Source: a virus. Taken from it: 22,864 bases of DNA. Position numbers and translations under genes: made by a program. The stretch is taken from positions 1 through 22,864 of IMG/VR virus record IMGVR_UViG_3300025131_000465. One strand, 5' to 3'. Below, piece after piece: positions 7,856-15,592 of the stretch. Every line of letters begins with the position of its first letter. Within the stretch, counting starts at the first letter, position 1. Under the pieces are notes generated by a model that made no database searches, had not been told where the DNA came from, and saw only the letters and a program-made list of their open reading frames with translations.

Positions 7856-8104
7856 ATGGAAATTTACGCCGAATATGGAGCCATAGGAGTTATCGTACTC
7901 CTTTTTATAGGAATGATTCAATTCTTAAAGTCAACTATGATGGGGAAACTCATTGAAGTTGAGGAAATCTGCATCAAATTAATTGACAGATGGAATCGTT
8001 CTGATGAAGTAAGGGATAGACGGCACGAAGATTTGATAAAAGAAATGAACAATCAAAGCGACGACCTTGCTTATTTAAAAGGAAGGATAAACGGCAAATT
8101 ATGA
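7856..8104 (+). CDS. Holin-like protein, N-terminal transmembrane segment
   Basis: The 82-residue product has one transmembrane helix at about residues 8-24 (GAIGVIVLLFIGMIQFL), followed by a charged helical region to the C-terminus. Size, single N-terminal helix, charged cytoplasmic tail and place a few genes before the endolysin resemble single-helix holins such as the BhlA/UviB class. Its ATG directly abuts the preceding stop, and its end overlaps the next start by ATGA. Holin function is inferred from architecture and context only; an antiholin or another membrane role is possible. Confidence 0.5.
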   Translation: MEIYAEYGAIGVIVLLFIGMIQFLKSTMMGKLIEVEEICIKLIDRWNRSDEVRDRRHEDLIKEMNNQSDDLAYLKGRINGKL

Positions 8105-8334
8105 ACAAAGCACAGGTAGACACATACCGTGAAGAATTACTTGAACGCATAACTCGTATTGAAGAAAAGGGTAAAGCCCATTTTGAAATAACAAAAGAAA
8201 TCCGAGTAGATGTTAAGTCTCAGAACGGAAGGGTTCGTAGGCTTGAGAATAGACAGTCGTGGTTTATGGGGGTTGGTTCTGTTTTAGCGTTTGTATTTGG
8301 GAGTTTAATTGCTTGGATAAAAGGAGAAATGTAA
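8101..8334 (+). CDS. Holin-like protein, C-terminal transmembrane segment (XhlA-like layout)
   Basis: The 77-residue product has an N-terminal charged coiled-coil region (residues 1-50) and one transmembrane helix near the C-terminus (about 54-73, WFMGVGSVLAFVFGSLIAWI), ending KGEM. This order matches XhlA-type (hemolysin/holin partner) proteins, with the helix placed opposite to that in the upstream protein. The ATGA overlap with the upstream gene suggests coupled synthesis of the pair, as for holin/antiholin sets. Call based on layout; no direct family motif. Confidence 0.5.
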   Translation: MNKAQVDTYREELLERITRIEEKGKAHFEITKEIRVDVKSQNGRVRRLENRQSWFMGVGSVLAFVFGSLIAWIKGEM

Positions 8335-8335
8335 A

Positions 8336-8491
8336 ATGGCTGAATGGTTAGCCCTTAATTGGGAATGGCTTTTATTGGGATTTATGGTTGCTGAGAAATT
8401 GGTGAAAATGTCCCCAACAAAAGCGGATGACATCTTGTTGGATGTCGTATGGGATGGAGTTAAGAAAATAGCAGGGAGGGGAAACAAGTGA
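8336..8491 (+). CDS. 51-aa hydrophobic protein in the lysis cassette
   Basis: The ATG at 8336 follows the previous stop by one base and has AAGGAG upstream. The 51 residues open MAEWLALNWEWLLLGFMVAEKLV, a short hydrophobic helix, followed by SPTKADDILLDVVWDGVK, an amphipathic acidic segment. Tiny proteins with this W-rich helix plus SPTKxDD phrase are frequent next to phage endolysins; they are usually uncharacterised. It could be a membrane-associated lysis regulator. Confidence 0.55.
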   Translation: MAEWLALNWEWLLLGFMVAEKLVKMSPTKADDILLDVVWDGVKKIAGRGNK

Positions 8492-8652
8492 GTATGTTAT
8501 CAAAATGGGTTGCCCGTCAGGTAAAGAAAAATGGTGTCCGTGTAATCCTTGAAAAAGTTGGCGATATGATTGTAAAAACAACCAAATCCAAAGAAGACGA
8601 CAAGGTATGGCAGGAAGTAAAAGATTTTTTACGTGCCAATATAAGAAAATGA
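8488..8652 (+). CDS. 54-aa basic helical protein upstream of the endolysin
   Basis: A GTG start overlapping the preceding TGA (GTGA) gives 54 residues; the ATG at 8494 is two codons in and is an alternative. AGGGAGGGGAA lies just upstream, a strong ribosome binding site. The product is Lys/Arg/Val-rich and predicted all helical, with no membrane segment. Its stop overlaps the endolysin ATG (ATGA), so it is translationally coupled to lysis. Function is unknown. Confidence 0.5.
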   Translation: MSMLSKWVARQVKKNGVRVILEKVGDMIVKTTKSKEDDKVWQEVKDFLRANIRK

Positions 8653-9131
8653 AATCCTTTGGAACAATTATCAATGCCATCCTCAAGAATGAGGGTGGAT
8701 ATGTTTTCGATAAGGACGACCCCGGCGGTGAAACAAAATTTGGAATTTCCAAAAAAAGTCACCCGGAAATTGACATTAAAAATCTGACAATAGATGGGGC
8801 GTTAGATATATATCGGAGATTGTATTGGAATCCAAGTAAGGCTGAAAAATTAATGCCCGAATTACGGTATCAATATTTTGATATGGTTGTTAATGCCGGA
8901 CAACCTTCTGCGGTTAAGGTTCTGCAAAAGGCTTGTAATGGCAAACTAAAGAGTGGAAATAAGATAGCCGTAGATGGAAGAATAGGACGAATGACTATTG
9001 GGGCATCTGAGAAATTGGAAGAAAGTCGGTTAAAATCATATCGGCTATTATATTACGCCGATAAGGTTGTCTTTAATCCTTCACTCGAAAAGTATTGGTA
9101 TGGATGGTATCGGAGAGTAATGGTACAATAA
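8649..9131 (+). CDS. Endolysin, glycoside hydrolase family 108 muramidase
   Basis: The 160-residue product has the GH108 signature near its N-terminus: the catalytic Glu15 in NEGGY, followed by D-x-GG-x-T-x-x-GI (DPGGETKFGIS, residues ~22-32). A WNP and an FDMVVNAG segment follow, both usual in the family. The C-terminal half (about residues 85-160) fits the PG_binding_3 domain, with DGRIGRMTI. The enzyme would cut the MurNAc-GlcNAc bond of peptidoglycan. No signal peptide is present, so holin-mediated access is needed, and the small membrane proteins upstream can supply it. The frame is open back to 8607, but ATG 8649 overlaps the previous stop as ATGA and begins where the family usually starts. 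Confidence 0.88.
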   Translation: MKSFGTIINAILKNEGGYVFDKDDPGGETKFGISKKSHPEIDIKNLTIDGALDIYRRLYWNPSKAEKLMPELRYQYFDMVVNAGQPSAVKVLQKACNGKLKSGNKIAVDGRIGRMTIGASEKLEESRLKSYRLLYYADKVVFNPSLEKYWYGWYRRVMVQ

Positions 9132-9147
9132 AAAAGCGGGGGCTTTT
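9132..9147 (+). other. Hairpin with GGGG loop over the phosphoesterase start
   Basis: AAAAGC-GGGG-GCTTTT makes a perfect 6-bp stem with a four-G loop, directly after the endolysin stop. It shares GCGGGGGC and geometry with the hairpin at 212-227. The G loop is the only good ribosome binding site for the TTG start at 9146, which itself lies in the 3' arm, so the fold would hide the start. Confidence 0.45.
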
Positions 9148-9913
9148 GAATATAAAAAAGAGGGGAATAATTATCCCCGATACACATTTCCCTATTCACG
9201 ACCAACAGGCGGTTAATGTAGTTCTAAAGGCTATTAAATTAATAAAACCTGACTTGGTTGTTAATCTCGGGGATGTAGGTGAATGGGAATCGGTAAGTGC
9301 TTGGAGGTGGAAAGGGAAAAAACAACCACCCCTCGAATATCAGTTGCCATTAATTGATGAAGAAATAAAATTAGTTAATCAAGGAATAGACCAATTCGAC
9401 AGAGCATTAGACAAGGTAGGATGCGAGGAAAGATATATTCTCGCCGGAAATCACGACGAGTGGCTTACATATGGGTTCGTGGAGCGATACCCCTATATGA
9501 AAGAATACACTTTTTTGAACGCCTGTCGTTGGAAGGAGAGGGGCTATAAATATTATGAATACAATCGACCACTCAAGATTGGGAAACTCAATTTCATCCA
9601 CGGGGCATACTGTACTGTCTATCATGCGAAAAAGCATTTGGAATGTTATGGTAGTAACATTGTGTACGGGCATACTCATGATATTCAGCGTCATACTATT
9701 TCTAAGTTGGATAGCGGAACCATTGGTGCGTGGAGTATGGGGTGTCTCAAGGATATGTCGCCGAAAAAAAATAAGTGGCTAAAGGGGAGATTGACAAATT
9801 GGAATCATGCCTTCGGGATTGTTGATTGGTTTGATAATGGAAATTTCAAGGTAGAAGTTGTTGAAATAGTAAAGGGTGTTACAAGCATTTGGGGAGAGAC
9901 AATAATTGGATAG
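9146..9913 (+). CDS. Calcineurin-like metallophosphoesterase
   Basis: From TTG 9146 the product is 255 residues. All five metallophosphoesterase blocks are present in order: D-T-H (Asp12, His14), GD (Asp43 in NLGDVGEWE), GNHD (102-105), the HG block (His152 in FIHG) and GHTH (175-178). These bind two metal ions and hydrolyse phosphomono- or diesters; the substrate is unknown. The frame is open upstream to 9095 inside the endolysin, but ATG 9095 would add a 17-residue tail that overlaps it. TTG with the GGGGG just before it places the start a few residues before the first strand, as in the family. Its presence between lysis and neck genes is unusual and suggests a moron-like insertion or a DNA/RNA-processing role. 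Confidence 0.82.
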   Translation: MNIKKRGIIIPDTHFPIHDQQAVNVVLKAIKLIKPDLVVNLGDVGEWESVSAWRWKGKKQPPLEYQLPLIDEEIKLVNQGIDQFDRALDKVGCEERYILAGNHDEWLTYGFVERYPYMKEYTFLNACRWKERGYKYYEYNRPLKIGKLNFIHGAYCTVYHAKKHLECYGSNIVYGHTHDIQRHTISKLDSGTIGAWSMGCLKDMSPKKNKWLKGRLTNWNHAFGIVDWFDNGNFKVEVVEIVKGVTSIWGETIIG

Positions 9914-10103
9914 ACCTTTATATACGGTTTCGGAAAACAACTTAGAATTAGACGGTGCGATTATTAGGCTCAAGGAATTAGGAAGAAACATCACCATTAC
10001 AGACCTTTTAGAGCGGGGCAACCTTGAATTAATTATAGAAATGTTACAAATAATCGAAAGAATGAATATACCCCTGCGAATGGGTGAAGAAGGAATTGCA
10101 TAA
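9906..10103 (+). CDS. 65-aa protein of unknown function
   Basis: A TTG start with GGGGAGAG upstream overlaps the phosphoesterase end by 8 nt. The product is acidic, Leu/Ile-rich and probably all helical, with several Arg residues and the core ITITDLLERGNLELIIEMLQIIERM. Its stop overlaps the adaptor ATG (TAATG). Placed just before the head-tail adaptor, it may be a small neck or regulatory protein. No family recognised. Confidence 0.5.
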   Translation: MDRPLYTVSENNLELDGAIIRLKELGRNITITDLLERGNLELIIEMLQIIERMNIPLRMGEEGIA

Positions 10104-11071
10104 TGAATGTAATGTATTGTACTCGGTCAGATTTAGTTTTCATTAAAGCAGATATTGGAAGCTATGATAGAAAAGCAGTTATTCAAAATTGGATAACGGA
10201 CTCAGGTATAGTTAGAAAATCTGCAAATATTGGTCAAGGAATATCTGTCTTATACCGGGATAGTTTAGAATTGGGTTCGGCAGAGTCCAGTTCGGGGGCA
10301 GTCTCAGATGATGGAGAATGGTATTATGATGAGAATGCAGATGTGCTTTGGTTAGCATCAACTCAGAACCCGGCAACAAATCATGTTGTTGAAATGGGAA
10401 TAGATATTAAGACACTTCAAGAGGATGCAATTCAACGAGCATCTGATTTTATCCGTGCCTATGTAAACAAACCTATAATGCCGAGAAAAGGAACAAGCCA
10501 AGCTGATGCTTCGGGTGGAGATTATGAAGAAATAATTAATCGGTCTTGTGCCATCTTATCCTCATCTTATTTGATAAGGGCTACCAATCCTGAATCTGCT
10601 AATGAATTAGAAAAGCAAGTTATAGATACTGAAACCGGGATGGGATACTTAGACAGAATTAAACGTGGGGAAATTAAACTTTGGAACGAGGCAACAGAAA
10701 GAATGGGTGATGGGGTTGTTTCTGTTATATCACAGGACTCTACAAGCACCGGGACTATTGTTGATACAAGGGGAGAAGCGACAATTTCCTATGATAATAT
10801 TAAAGTTACTTGTTCAACGGGTGGAATTTTCACAATGGGTACGGCAAGCCCGGTTAAAATGGACTCTTATATTTCAGATTCAACGGGATTACAAACAACC
10901 AAATATGCAAATGCTGAAATAGTTGATGGTTCTTACTTGAATATAGGTAGGGGAATATCTGTACGATTTAGCCCCGGCATTTTCGTTGCCGGAGACACTT
11001 GGAGCATAGAAGTGAATGGAGATTTTGTAGAATCAGGGCAAATCAAAAATGCACAGGCATACAGGGGTTAA
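10103..11071 (+). CDS. Head-tail adaptor/connector protein
   Basis: The 322-residue product starts MNVMYCTRSDLVFI, matching the Y-x-T-R-x-D-L opening of DUF1320/gp36-like head-tail adaptors. A helical middle (residues ~105-225) follows, with a run ending TERMGDG. A beta-rich C-terminal domain (about residues 230-322) reads as an added beta sandwich. Adaptors of this kind form a 12-mer ring under the portal. It is longer than simple adaptors (~130-180 residues), and both an N-terminal insert (WYYDENADVLWLAS, residues ~72-88) and the C-terminal beta domain account for this. The neighbours (tail-completion and tube genes) support a neck role. ATG 10112 is an alternative start. Confidence 0.65.
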   Translation: MNVMYCTRSDLVFIKADIGSYDRKAVIQNWITDSGIVRKSANIGQGISVLYRDSLELGSAESSSGAVSDDGEWYYDENADVLWLASTQNPATNHVVEMGIDIKTLQEDAIQRASDFIRAYVNKPIMPRKGTSQADASGGDYEEIINRSCAILSSSYLIRATNPESANELEKQVIDTETGMGYLDRIKRGEIKLWNEATERMGDGVVSVISQDSTSTGTIVDTRGEATISYDNIKVTCSTGGIFTMGTASPVKMDSYISDSTGLQTTKYANAEIVDGSYLNIGRGISVRFSPGIFVAGDTWSIEVNGDFVESGQIKNAQAYRG

Positions 11072-11152
11072 TTCCTGTGATTTTAAATACCCTATACTAT
11101 ATACCAAAAGGCAAAGAACTCTCGATATATGGGGAATTAGAGGGTAAAAATT

Positions 11153-11665
11153 ATGGCAATTAATTATTCAAACGCATTTAAAGAGATTTTAGGAGCTTTG
11201 AAGGAAATTCTTTACAATGAAACGAAATTATCCGTTCATTTTGATAGAAAATATAAATCGAGGGCAACTCAATACTTTAATATTTCGCCTATATCATCAA
11301 CTGTTACCTCACGATTTAGTGGAGGTTCAACCCGGGAATACAATGCGGAAATATCATATTATCTGCAAAAGGGCAACTACGAGAAGCATACGCATCTCGA
11401 CTATCTTACCGATATGGGCGAAAAAATTACTCGTCTATTTAATGATAAAACCAATGCGGTATCAACCAATGATTTATTTCAAGGGATAATTTCGCAATTC
11501 TCTGATTCTAACCAAGCCTTTGGCTCTATGGTGGCATATACCTTTCACGATGGTAGGATTGAGAACGTGGATTATCAACCCGACAGAAACGATGATGAGG
11601 AAATGGAAGATTTGAACATTGTAAAATTTGAATTTATTGCAACAGTAACGGAGGTGTTTATCTAA
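11153..11665 (+). CDS. Probable tail-completion/tail terminator protein
   Basis: The 170-residue product is a single alpha/beta domain: an N-terminal helix (NAFKEILGALKEIL), strands containing FNISPISST and YNAEISYYL, then a helix and a long C-terminal strand (VKFEFIATVTEVFI). This order and its place between the head-tail adaptor and the tail tube are like those of tail terminator or tail-to-head joining proteins, which form a ring at the tail top. AGAGGG precedes the ATG after an 81-nt gap that shows nothing beyond a weak hairpin. The call is by synteny and fold-like pattern, not by motif. Confidence 0.5.
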   Translation: MAINYSNAFKEILGALKEILYNETKLSVHFDRKYKSRATQYFNISPISSTVTSRFSGGSTREYNAEISYYLQKGNYEKHTHLDYLTDMGEKITRLFNDKTNAVSTNDLFQGIISQFSDSNQAFGSMVAYTFHDGRIENVDYQPDRNDDEEMEDLNIVKFEFIATVTEVFI

Positions 11666-11853
11666 TGAAGATAAAAGCAACTAAAAAGTTTTCAAAACTT
11701 GGCTCGTCTAATAATTGGGCGAGTTTTGGAAAAGACACTTACATAAGTCTTGAGCAAGGGGCAACAATTAATTGTGATTGTCCTGAACATTTGCTTGAGG
11801 GCGGTTATGTAAAGGAAGTCAAATCAAACAAAAAAGAAAAGGAAGATAAATAA
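11665..11853 (+). CDS. 62-aa small protein upstream of the tail tube
   Basis: ATG 11665 overlaps the previous stop (TAATG). The product is basic, beta-like (KATKKFSKLG, then a GATINCDCPEHLLEGGYVKEV core) and ends in a Lys/Glu tail. One CDC motif is present but there are too few Cys/His residues for an obvious metal site. Short proteins of this size and shape commonly lie between neck and tail tube genes and have no known role. It directly abuts the tube gene. Confidence 0.55.
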   Translation: MKIKATKKFSKLGSSNNWASFGKDTYISLEQGATINCDCPEHLLEGGYVKEVKSNKKEKEDK

Positions 11854-12828
11854 ATGGCTATTGATGGAAATGTCTATTCTTCAAAGCAGTTTGAACTATA
11901 CATAGCCGACCAAAGTGTAATGGGAACGGCAAATACTACCGATGCAGACTTCATTAAGTTGGATGTAGTAAGTGTTTCGGATGTGGATTTTGGCGGTGGA
12001 TTAGTTCAAGAAAGAAATTTGAGAAGCGGACAACAAGTAAAAAAATTAACAGACCACTATGTATCCCAAAAGGGTGCAAGTGCCTCTGTTCAATTTGAAT
12101 GGGTTGTTTCCCACAAAGAGGGATTACAACAATTAATGAAAATGATAAGTGAAGATACTGCCTCTGACTATGAATGGGCGGGGAATAAATCTCCGGCATC
12201 ATACGAACACGGGGAATCAACGGGTGAAATGGCTACTGTTATAATCAGTAATCCAAATACCGGGGATGACCGGGTCTTACATTCTGCGGTGCTTACTGAA
12301 TTAAATCTATCTCTGGATAGTGGAAGTGAAGGCGGTAGGTTGGTTGCAAGCGGTACATTTTACTCCGGCTACAAACCAACATTAGGAGCAGATACGGTAA
12401 GCCCCGGTGGGACAGAAACTGCATTTGTGAAAACAATCTTTGACTGTACAACAAAACAGTTAGGCGGTTCAGATGTGGTGGCAAAATCATTCAATGTAAA
12501 TTTCGCTTTTCCGGCAGTAAGGTTAGGTTTTCAAGGTGCGAGTGCTGAAGCCGAACAATACGGTAGAGGTGGCGAGGTTGTTTGTTCGGGTAGTGCAAGT
12601 GTTAAATATGATGCTAATACTGATGGTGAATTAGCAGGGTTTTTAGCAGGAAGTTCAAAGGCAGTTACTTTTGGTGACGGTTCAACAATTAATTTTTCTG
12701 TTCCCACTTCTGTATATACTGGATTCAATGTGGATTTGGGTGATTCAGAAGAAGGGGTTTTTGTTGAAATTCCGTTTGAAGGTACTGCGACTGGTGCCGG
12801 AAATCTATATTCAATTACAGTAGCATAA
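11854..12828 (+). CDS. Major tail tube protein
   Basis: The 324-residue product is beta-rich and Gly/Ser-rich, with the usual N-terminal tube pattern (SSKQFELYIADQ, then DFIKLDVVSVSDVDF). A long central loop and strands with VLTELNLSLDSGSEGG follow, then a C-terminal repeat of the sandwich (SFNVNFAFPAVRLGFQ ... FNVDLGDSEEGVFVEIPFEGTA). Tail tube proteins polymerise as hexameric rings around the tape measure. It stands directly before the tail assembly chaperone pair and tape measure, which is the fixed order in siphoviruses. It is larger than the ~150-250-residue typical tube, leaving room for a second beta domain. AAGGAAG lies before the ATG. Confidence 0.8.
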   Translation: MAIDGNVYSSKQFELYIADQSVMGTANTTDADFIKLDVVSVSDVDFGGGLVQERNLRSGQQVKKLTDHYVSQKGASASVQFEWVVSHKEGLQQLMKMISEDTASDYEWAGNKSPASYEHGESTGEMATVIISNPNTGDDRVLHSAVLTELNLSLDSGSEGGRLVASGTFYSGYKPTLGADTVSPGGTETAFVKTIFDCTTKQLGGSDVVAKSFNVNFAFPAVRLGFQGASAEAEQYGRGGEVVCSGSASVKYDANTDGELAGFLAGSSKAVTFGDGSTINFSVPTSVYTGFNVDLGDSEEGVFVEIPFEGTATGAGNLYSITVA

Positions 12829-12844
12829 GGGATTAGGGGGGGAA

Positions 12845-13114
12845 ATGAAAGTTACAATTAAGGGTCTTGGAGATTTTGAAGTAAAAGATTTGCCATATAA
12901 AACGGCAAGACAATTACATAGAAAAAACTCAAGAGTATTTTGGGGTAAAAGCGAGGAAGATGTAAACCCTGATGAATACTACGACCTGTTGGAAGAGGTA
13001 AGGGAATTGTCCGGCTTGAAAGATGTCGAACTAAATAAATTAACAATGCTTGAGGTTGACCAATTACTTCAGCAAATATTAATGGATTATCTTGGTTTAA
13101 ACCCAAAAGATTGA
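12845..13114 (+). CDS. Tail assembly chaperone, short form (gpG-like)
   Basis: The 89-residue product is small, charged and helical after a short N-terminal beta hairpin (MKVTIKGLGDFEV), typical of gpG-type tail assembly chaperones, which coat the tape measure during tube growth. The gene has a seven-G ribosome binding site (12836-12842). Codons 87-88 (CCA AAA) with the preceding C form CCCAAAA, a canonical -1 slippery site, two codons before its TGA. Most ribosomes should end here; a minority would shift and make the 225-residue GT-like fusion described at 13108. Confidence 0.75.
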   Translation: MKVTIKGLGDFEVKDLPYKTARQLHRKNSRVFWGKSEEDVNPDEYYDLLEEVRELSGLKDVELNKLTMLEVDQLLQQILMDYLGLNPKD

Positions 13115-13204
13115 GGGGGTTGTCGTTTAGCGTATGGTGGCTTCGTCATCATACCTTACATATAAGCCCGTATTCCCTCCCTTATACCGAAGTCAGCCCC
13201 CTCA
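13102..13204 (+). promoter_or_regulatory. Programmed -1 frameshift signal: CCCAAAA plus three-way-junction RNA
   Basis: The heptamer C-CCA-AAA (13102-13108) is in the phase needed for -1 slippage. Three bases later an 11-bp stem begins: 13112-13122 pairs with 13194-13204, with one G-U pair and five consecutive G-C pairs. Inside it lie two further hairpins: 13132-13139 with 13147-13154 (8 bp, one G-U, 7-nt loop) and 13161-13166 with 13181-13186 (6 bp, perfect, 14-nt loop). Together they make a three-way junction. The 3-nt spacer is shorter than the usual 5-9, so the first pairs may melt at the ribosome entry. Confidence 0.75.
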
Positions 13205-13521
13205 CTTATTTAAAAAGGGAATTTAAAACTATAGATGATATATGGGATGAAATTGAAAAAATTGCCGAGGTTAATTATAATACCTCGAGGTCTATTGGAC
13301 AGGATTTATTTCACCTCATCCCATTATTTACTAACCCAAATTATATTGTAGATGAATGGCATATAGAAATGATAAATGAATATAATTTAATGAAAAATTT
13401 TAACATATCACTTGGTGTATTGGATGATGTTTCGTCTGATAGGTTAAACTGTTTTAGTATTATACAAAACGAAGTAAATGCCATAGCAGAATACGAAAGG
13501 GTAAAAAATAATGGCAAGTAA
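13108..13521 (+). CDS. Tail assembly chaperone, -1 frameshift extension (gpT-like)
   Basis: This frame is -1 relative to the short chaperone. After slippage on CCCAAAA at 13102-13108 the ribosome would read AGA-TTG-AGG and continue for 137 codons, giving a 225-residue fusion. The extension is helical, with many Asp/Glu/Asn/Ile residues, like other T domains that contact the tail tube subunit. A TTG at 13111 could in theory start it, but no ribosome binding site precedes it, so frameshifting is the better model. It ends 11 nt inside the tape measure gene. The order G, GT, tape measure is the usual one in siphoviruses. Confidence 0.72.
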   Translation, partial: RLRGLSFSVWWLRHHTLHISPYSLPYTEVSPLTYLKREFKTIDDIWDEIEKIAEVNYNTSRSIGQDLFHLIPLFTNPNYIVDEWHIEMINEYNLMKNFNISLGVLDDVSSDRLNCFSIIQNEVNAIAEYERVKNNGK

Positions 13522-15592
13522 TTCCCTAATAATTAAGGTTGGTCTAAAGGGTGCCAAAACTGTCGTTTCTGGTTTAAAGGGGATAACCCGAGGAATTGGA
13601 AGGGCATCAGGGTCAGCATTAAAGTTTGCCACAAGTTGGAAAACCGCCCTTGTTGGTATTACTGCAATAGGTGGTGCTTTAAAATCCGCATCTAAATTCG
13701 CCGATGGATTAAGGGAAATTCAAACCATTGGGGGGCAAACTGAGACTGAACTCAAAAGTTTAGGCAAACAACTTCGACTTGTATCGGGGGAATTTGGTCA
13801 AAAGATTGGGGACACTACAAAGGCTCAATATGATATTATTTCAGCAGGAATAAGTGGGTCAGTCCGGCAAATGGAAACCCTCCGGGCTTCATCAAAACTT
13901 GCCGTAGCGGGTGTTTCTGATATAGGGACAACTGCGGATGTAATTACTTCGGCAATGAACGCCTATGGACAAGCGAATTTAAGTGCAAGCCACGCCTCAG
14001 ATGTATTATTTAAAACAGTTGAAAAAGGAAAAACTACTATCCCCGAATTAGGTGCTTCACTTGGTATGGTAATGCCATTTGCATCATCTGCCGGGATGTC
14101 GCTTGAAATGGTTGGGGCGAGTATGGCTCAGATTACAAAGGGTGGTGTTTCAACGGCAGAGGCGACAACGGCTTTGAAGGGGGCGATTGTTGCTCTTGAT
14201 ACGCCGACAAAAGGGGCACAAGCTGAGATGAAAAAATTGGGGTTTGAGATAAGCAGAACGGCTGAAGGCAATCTTGATTTTGAGGCAACAATGGAAGACC
14301 TTGCTAAGCTTGATTCCAAAACAATTAGTAAATTTGTTCCAAATATTCGTGGTCAATTAGCAGTTAAATCTATTACAAAAGATATGGTTGATTTCGGGGC
14401 AACTGTTAAAAGTTTTAATGGAATAGCCGGGGTAACAGATAAAGCGGTTGCAAAAGTAAATTTATCTTTAGGTCAACAATCAAGAATGTTAAGGGAAAAT
14501 CTTAAATCAGGGATGATTGAACTGGGTACAGAGATTGGGAATAAATTTCTTCCGGCAATCGGGCTTATTAATAAAAAACTTCAAGCGGTTGGGAAAATCG
14601 GATGGGGAGTAGTTGGCAAAAGAATTGTTGATAATATGGGTGCAATATGGAGTGCGATGGTTGAAACAAGCGGGGTTATGATTGGTCGGCTTGCGGATAT
14701 TTTACCCTACCATTTATGGGAATCCTTGAAATTGATGTGGGATATGATAAAAAAAGTCGGAGTGTTTTTATGGGAACCGATTGCAAAAGGGTGGAAATTA
14801 ATTTGGCTTGGAATTAAAATGGGGATTGTTGGCTCGATAAATTGGATAATTGAACAAACAAATTCCCTATCCGAAATGATGAATAAACTTCCCGGTGTTA
14901 ATATCGGAATGATTCAAAAAATTTCTACGACCTATGGTGAAGAAATCAACAAATTATCTAATGAAACAAGCCGATTTGAAGAAATGTTTAGTGCTGGTGC
15001 AGATTCGTCTGAATCAGCCTCCGAAAAAATAAAAGAAATCTGGCAAAGCCTTAGCAATACTATTTTTGAACTTAATGACGAACAAAAACAAAGTAGCGAA
15101 GAGACTGCTGATAAATATGTCGATGACCAAAATAAAAAGAAGTCGGCGGTTTCAGTTTTAAAAGACCAAATAGACTCGGTTGCCGAATCTGAAAATAGAA
15201 GTTATCAAACCACATTGTCGGGTGTTAGAAGTTCAATTAAGGCATTTCTTGCACAATCAATAGCTAAAATGATTTCGGCTGAATCATCTAAAGGGATTTT
15301 TGGGATTGCTACTGCTACGGCAGGGGCAATAGCAATTTCTGCTCTATTTGATAAAATGGTTCCAAAGTTTGCAAAAGGGGGGTCGTTTATTACTGACAGA
15401 CCTCAAATGTTTATGGCGGGGGATAATCCCGGAGCAAGGGAAAGGGTAACAGTCGAACCACTTTCAAGCCCCGGTTTTCAATCTTCGGGGAAAAATATTA
15501 CTGTTAATATATCCGCACCCTTAGTAGATGAGACTGTCAGGGACTCAATTATGCCCTCAATTCAAAATGCGTTGTCAATGGAACTTGCTTAG
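13511..15592 (+). CDS. Tape measure protein (TP901-type)
   Basis: The 693-residue product has the TP901 tape-measure core (about residues 60-330): LREIQTIGGQTETEL, then YDIISAGISGS, VAGVSDIGTTADVITSAMNAYG and the LGMVMPFASSAGMSLEMVG block. A hydrophobic segment around residues 415-445 (VFLWEPIAKGWKLIWLGIKM) may act in membrane passage at DNA injection. The rest is helical with a Gly-rich, small-residue part near residue 600 (IFGIATATAGAIAISALF) and a beta tail. By the common rule of ~0.15 nm per residue the tail would be about 100 nm, an estimate only. ATG overlaps the chaperone end by 11 nt. Confidence 0.88.
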   Translation: MASNSLIIKVGLKGAKTVVSGLKGITRGIGRASGSALKFATSWKTALVGITAIGGALKSASKFADGLREIQTIGGQTETELKSLGKQLRLVSGEFGQKIGDTTKAQYDIISAGISGSVRQMETLRASSKLAVAGVSDIGTTADVITSAMNAYGQANLSASHASDVLFKTVEKGKTTIPELGASLGMVMPFASSAGMSLEMVGASMAQITKGGVSTAEATTALKGAIVALDTPTKGAQAEMKKLGFEISRTAEGNLDFEATMEDLAKLDSKTISKFVPNIRGQLAVKSITKDMVDFGATVKSFNGIAGVTDKAVAKVNLSLGQQSRMLRENLKSGMIELGTEIGNKFLPAIGLINKKLQAVGKIGWGVVGKRIVDNMGAIWSAMVETSGVMIGRLADILPYHLWESLKLMWDMIKKVGVFLWEPIAKGWKLIWLGIKMGIVGSINWIIEQTNSLSEMMNKLPGVNIGMIQKISTTYGEEINKLSNETSRFEEMFSAGADSSESASEKIKEIWQSLSNTIFELNDEQKQSSEETADKYVDDQNKKKSAVSVLKDQIDSVAESENRSYQTTLSGVRSSIKAFLAQSIAKMISAESSKGIFGIATATAGAIAISALFDKMVPKFAKGGSFITDRPQMFMAGDNPGARERVTVEPLSSPGFQSSGKNITVNISAPLVDETVRDSIMPSIQNALSMELA

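Noticed and set aside
11061-11079. ACAGG/CCTGT hairpin at the adaptor gene end
   Set aside because: Only 5 bp with an 8-nt loop; too weak to call a terminator.
11088-11146. TACCCT/AGGGTA pairing that could hide the ribosome binding site of the 11153 gene
   Set aside because: Six pairs across about 47 nt; likely chance.
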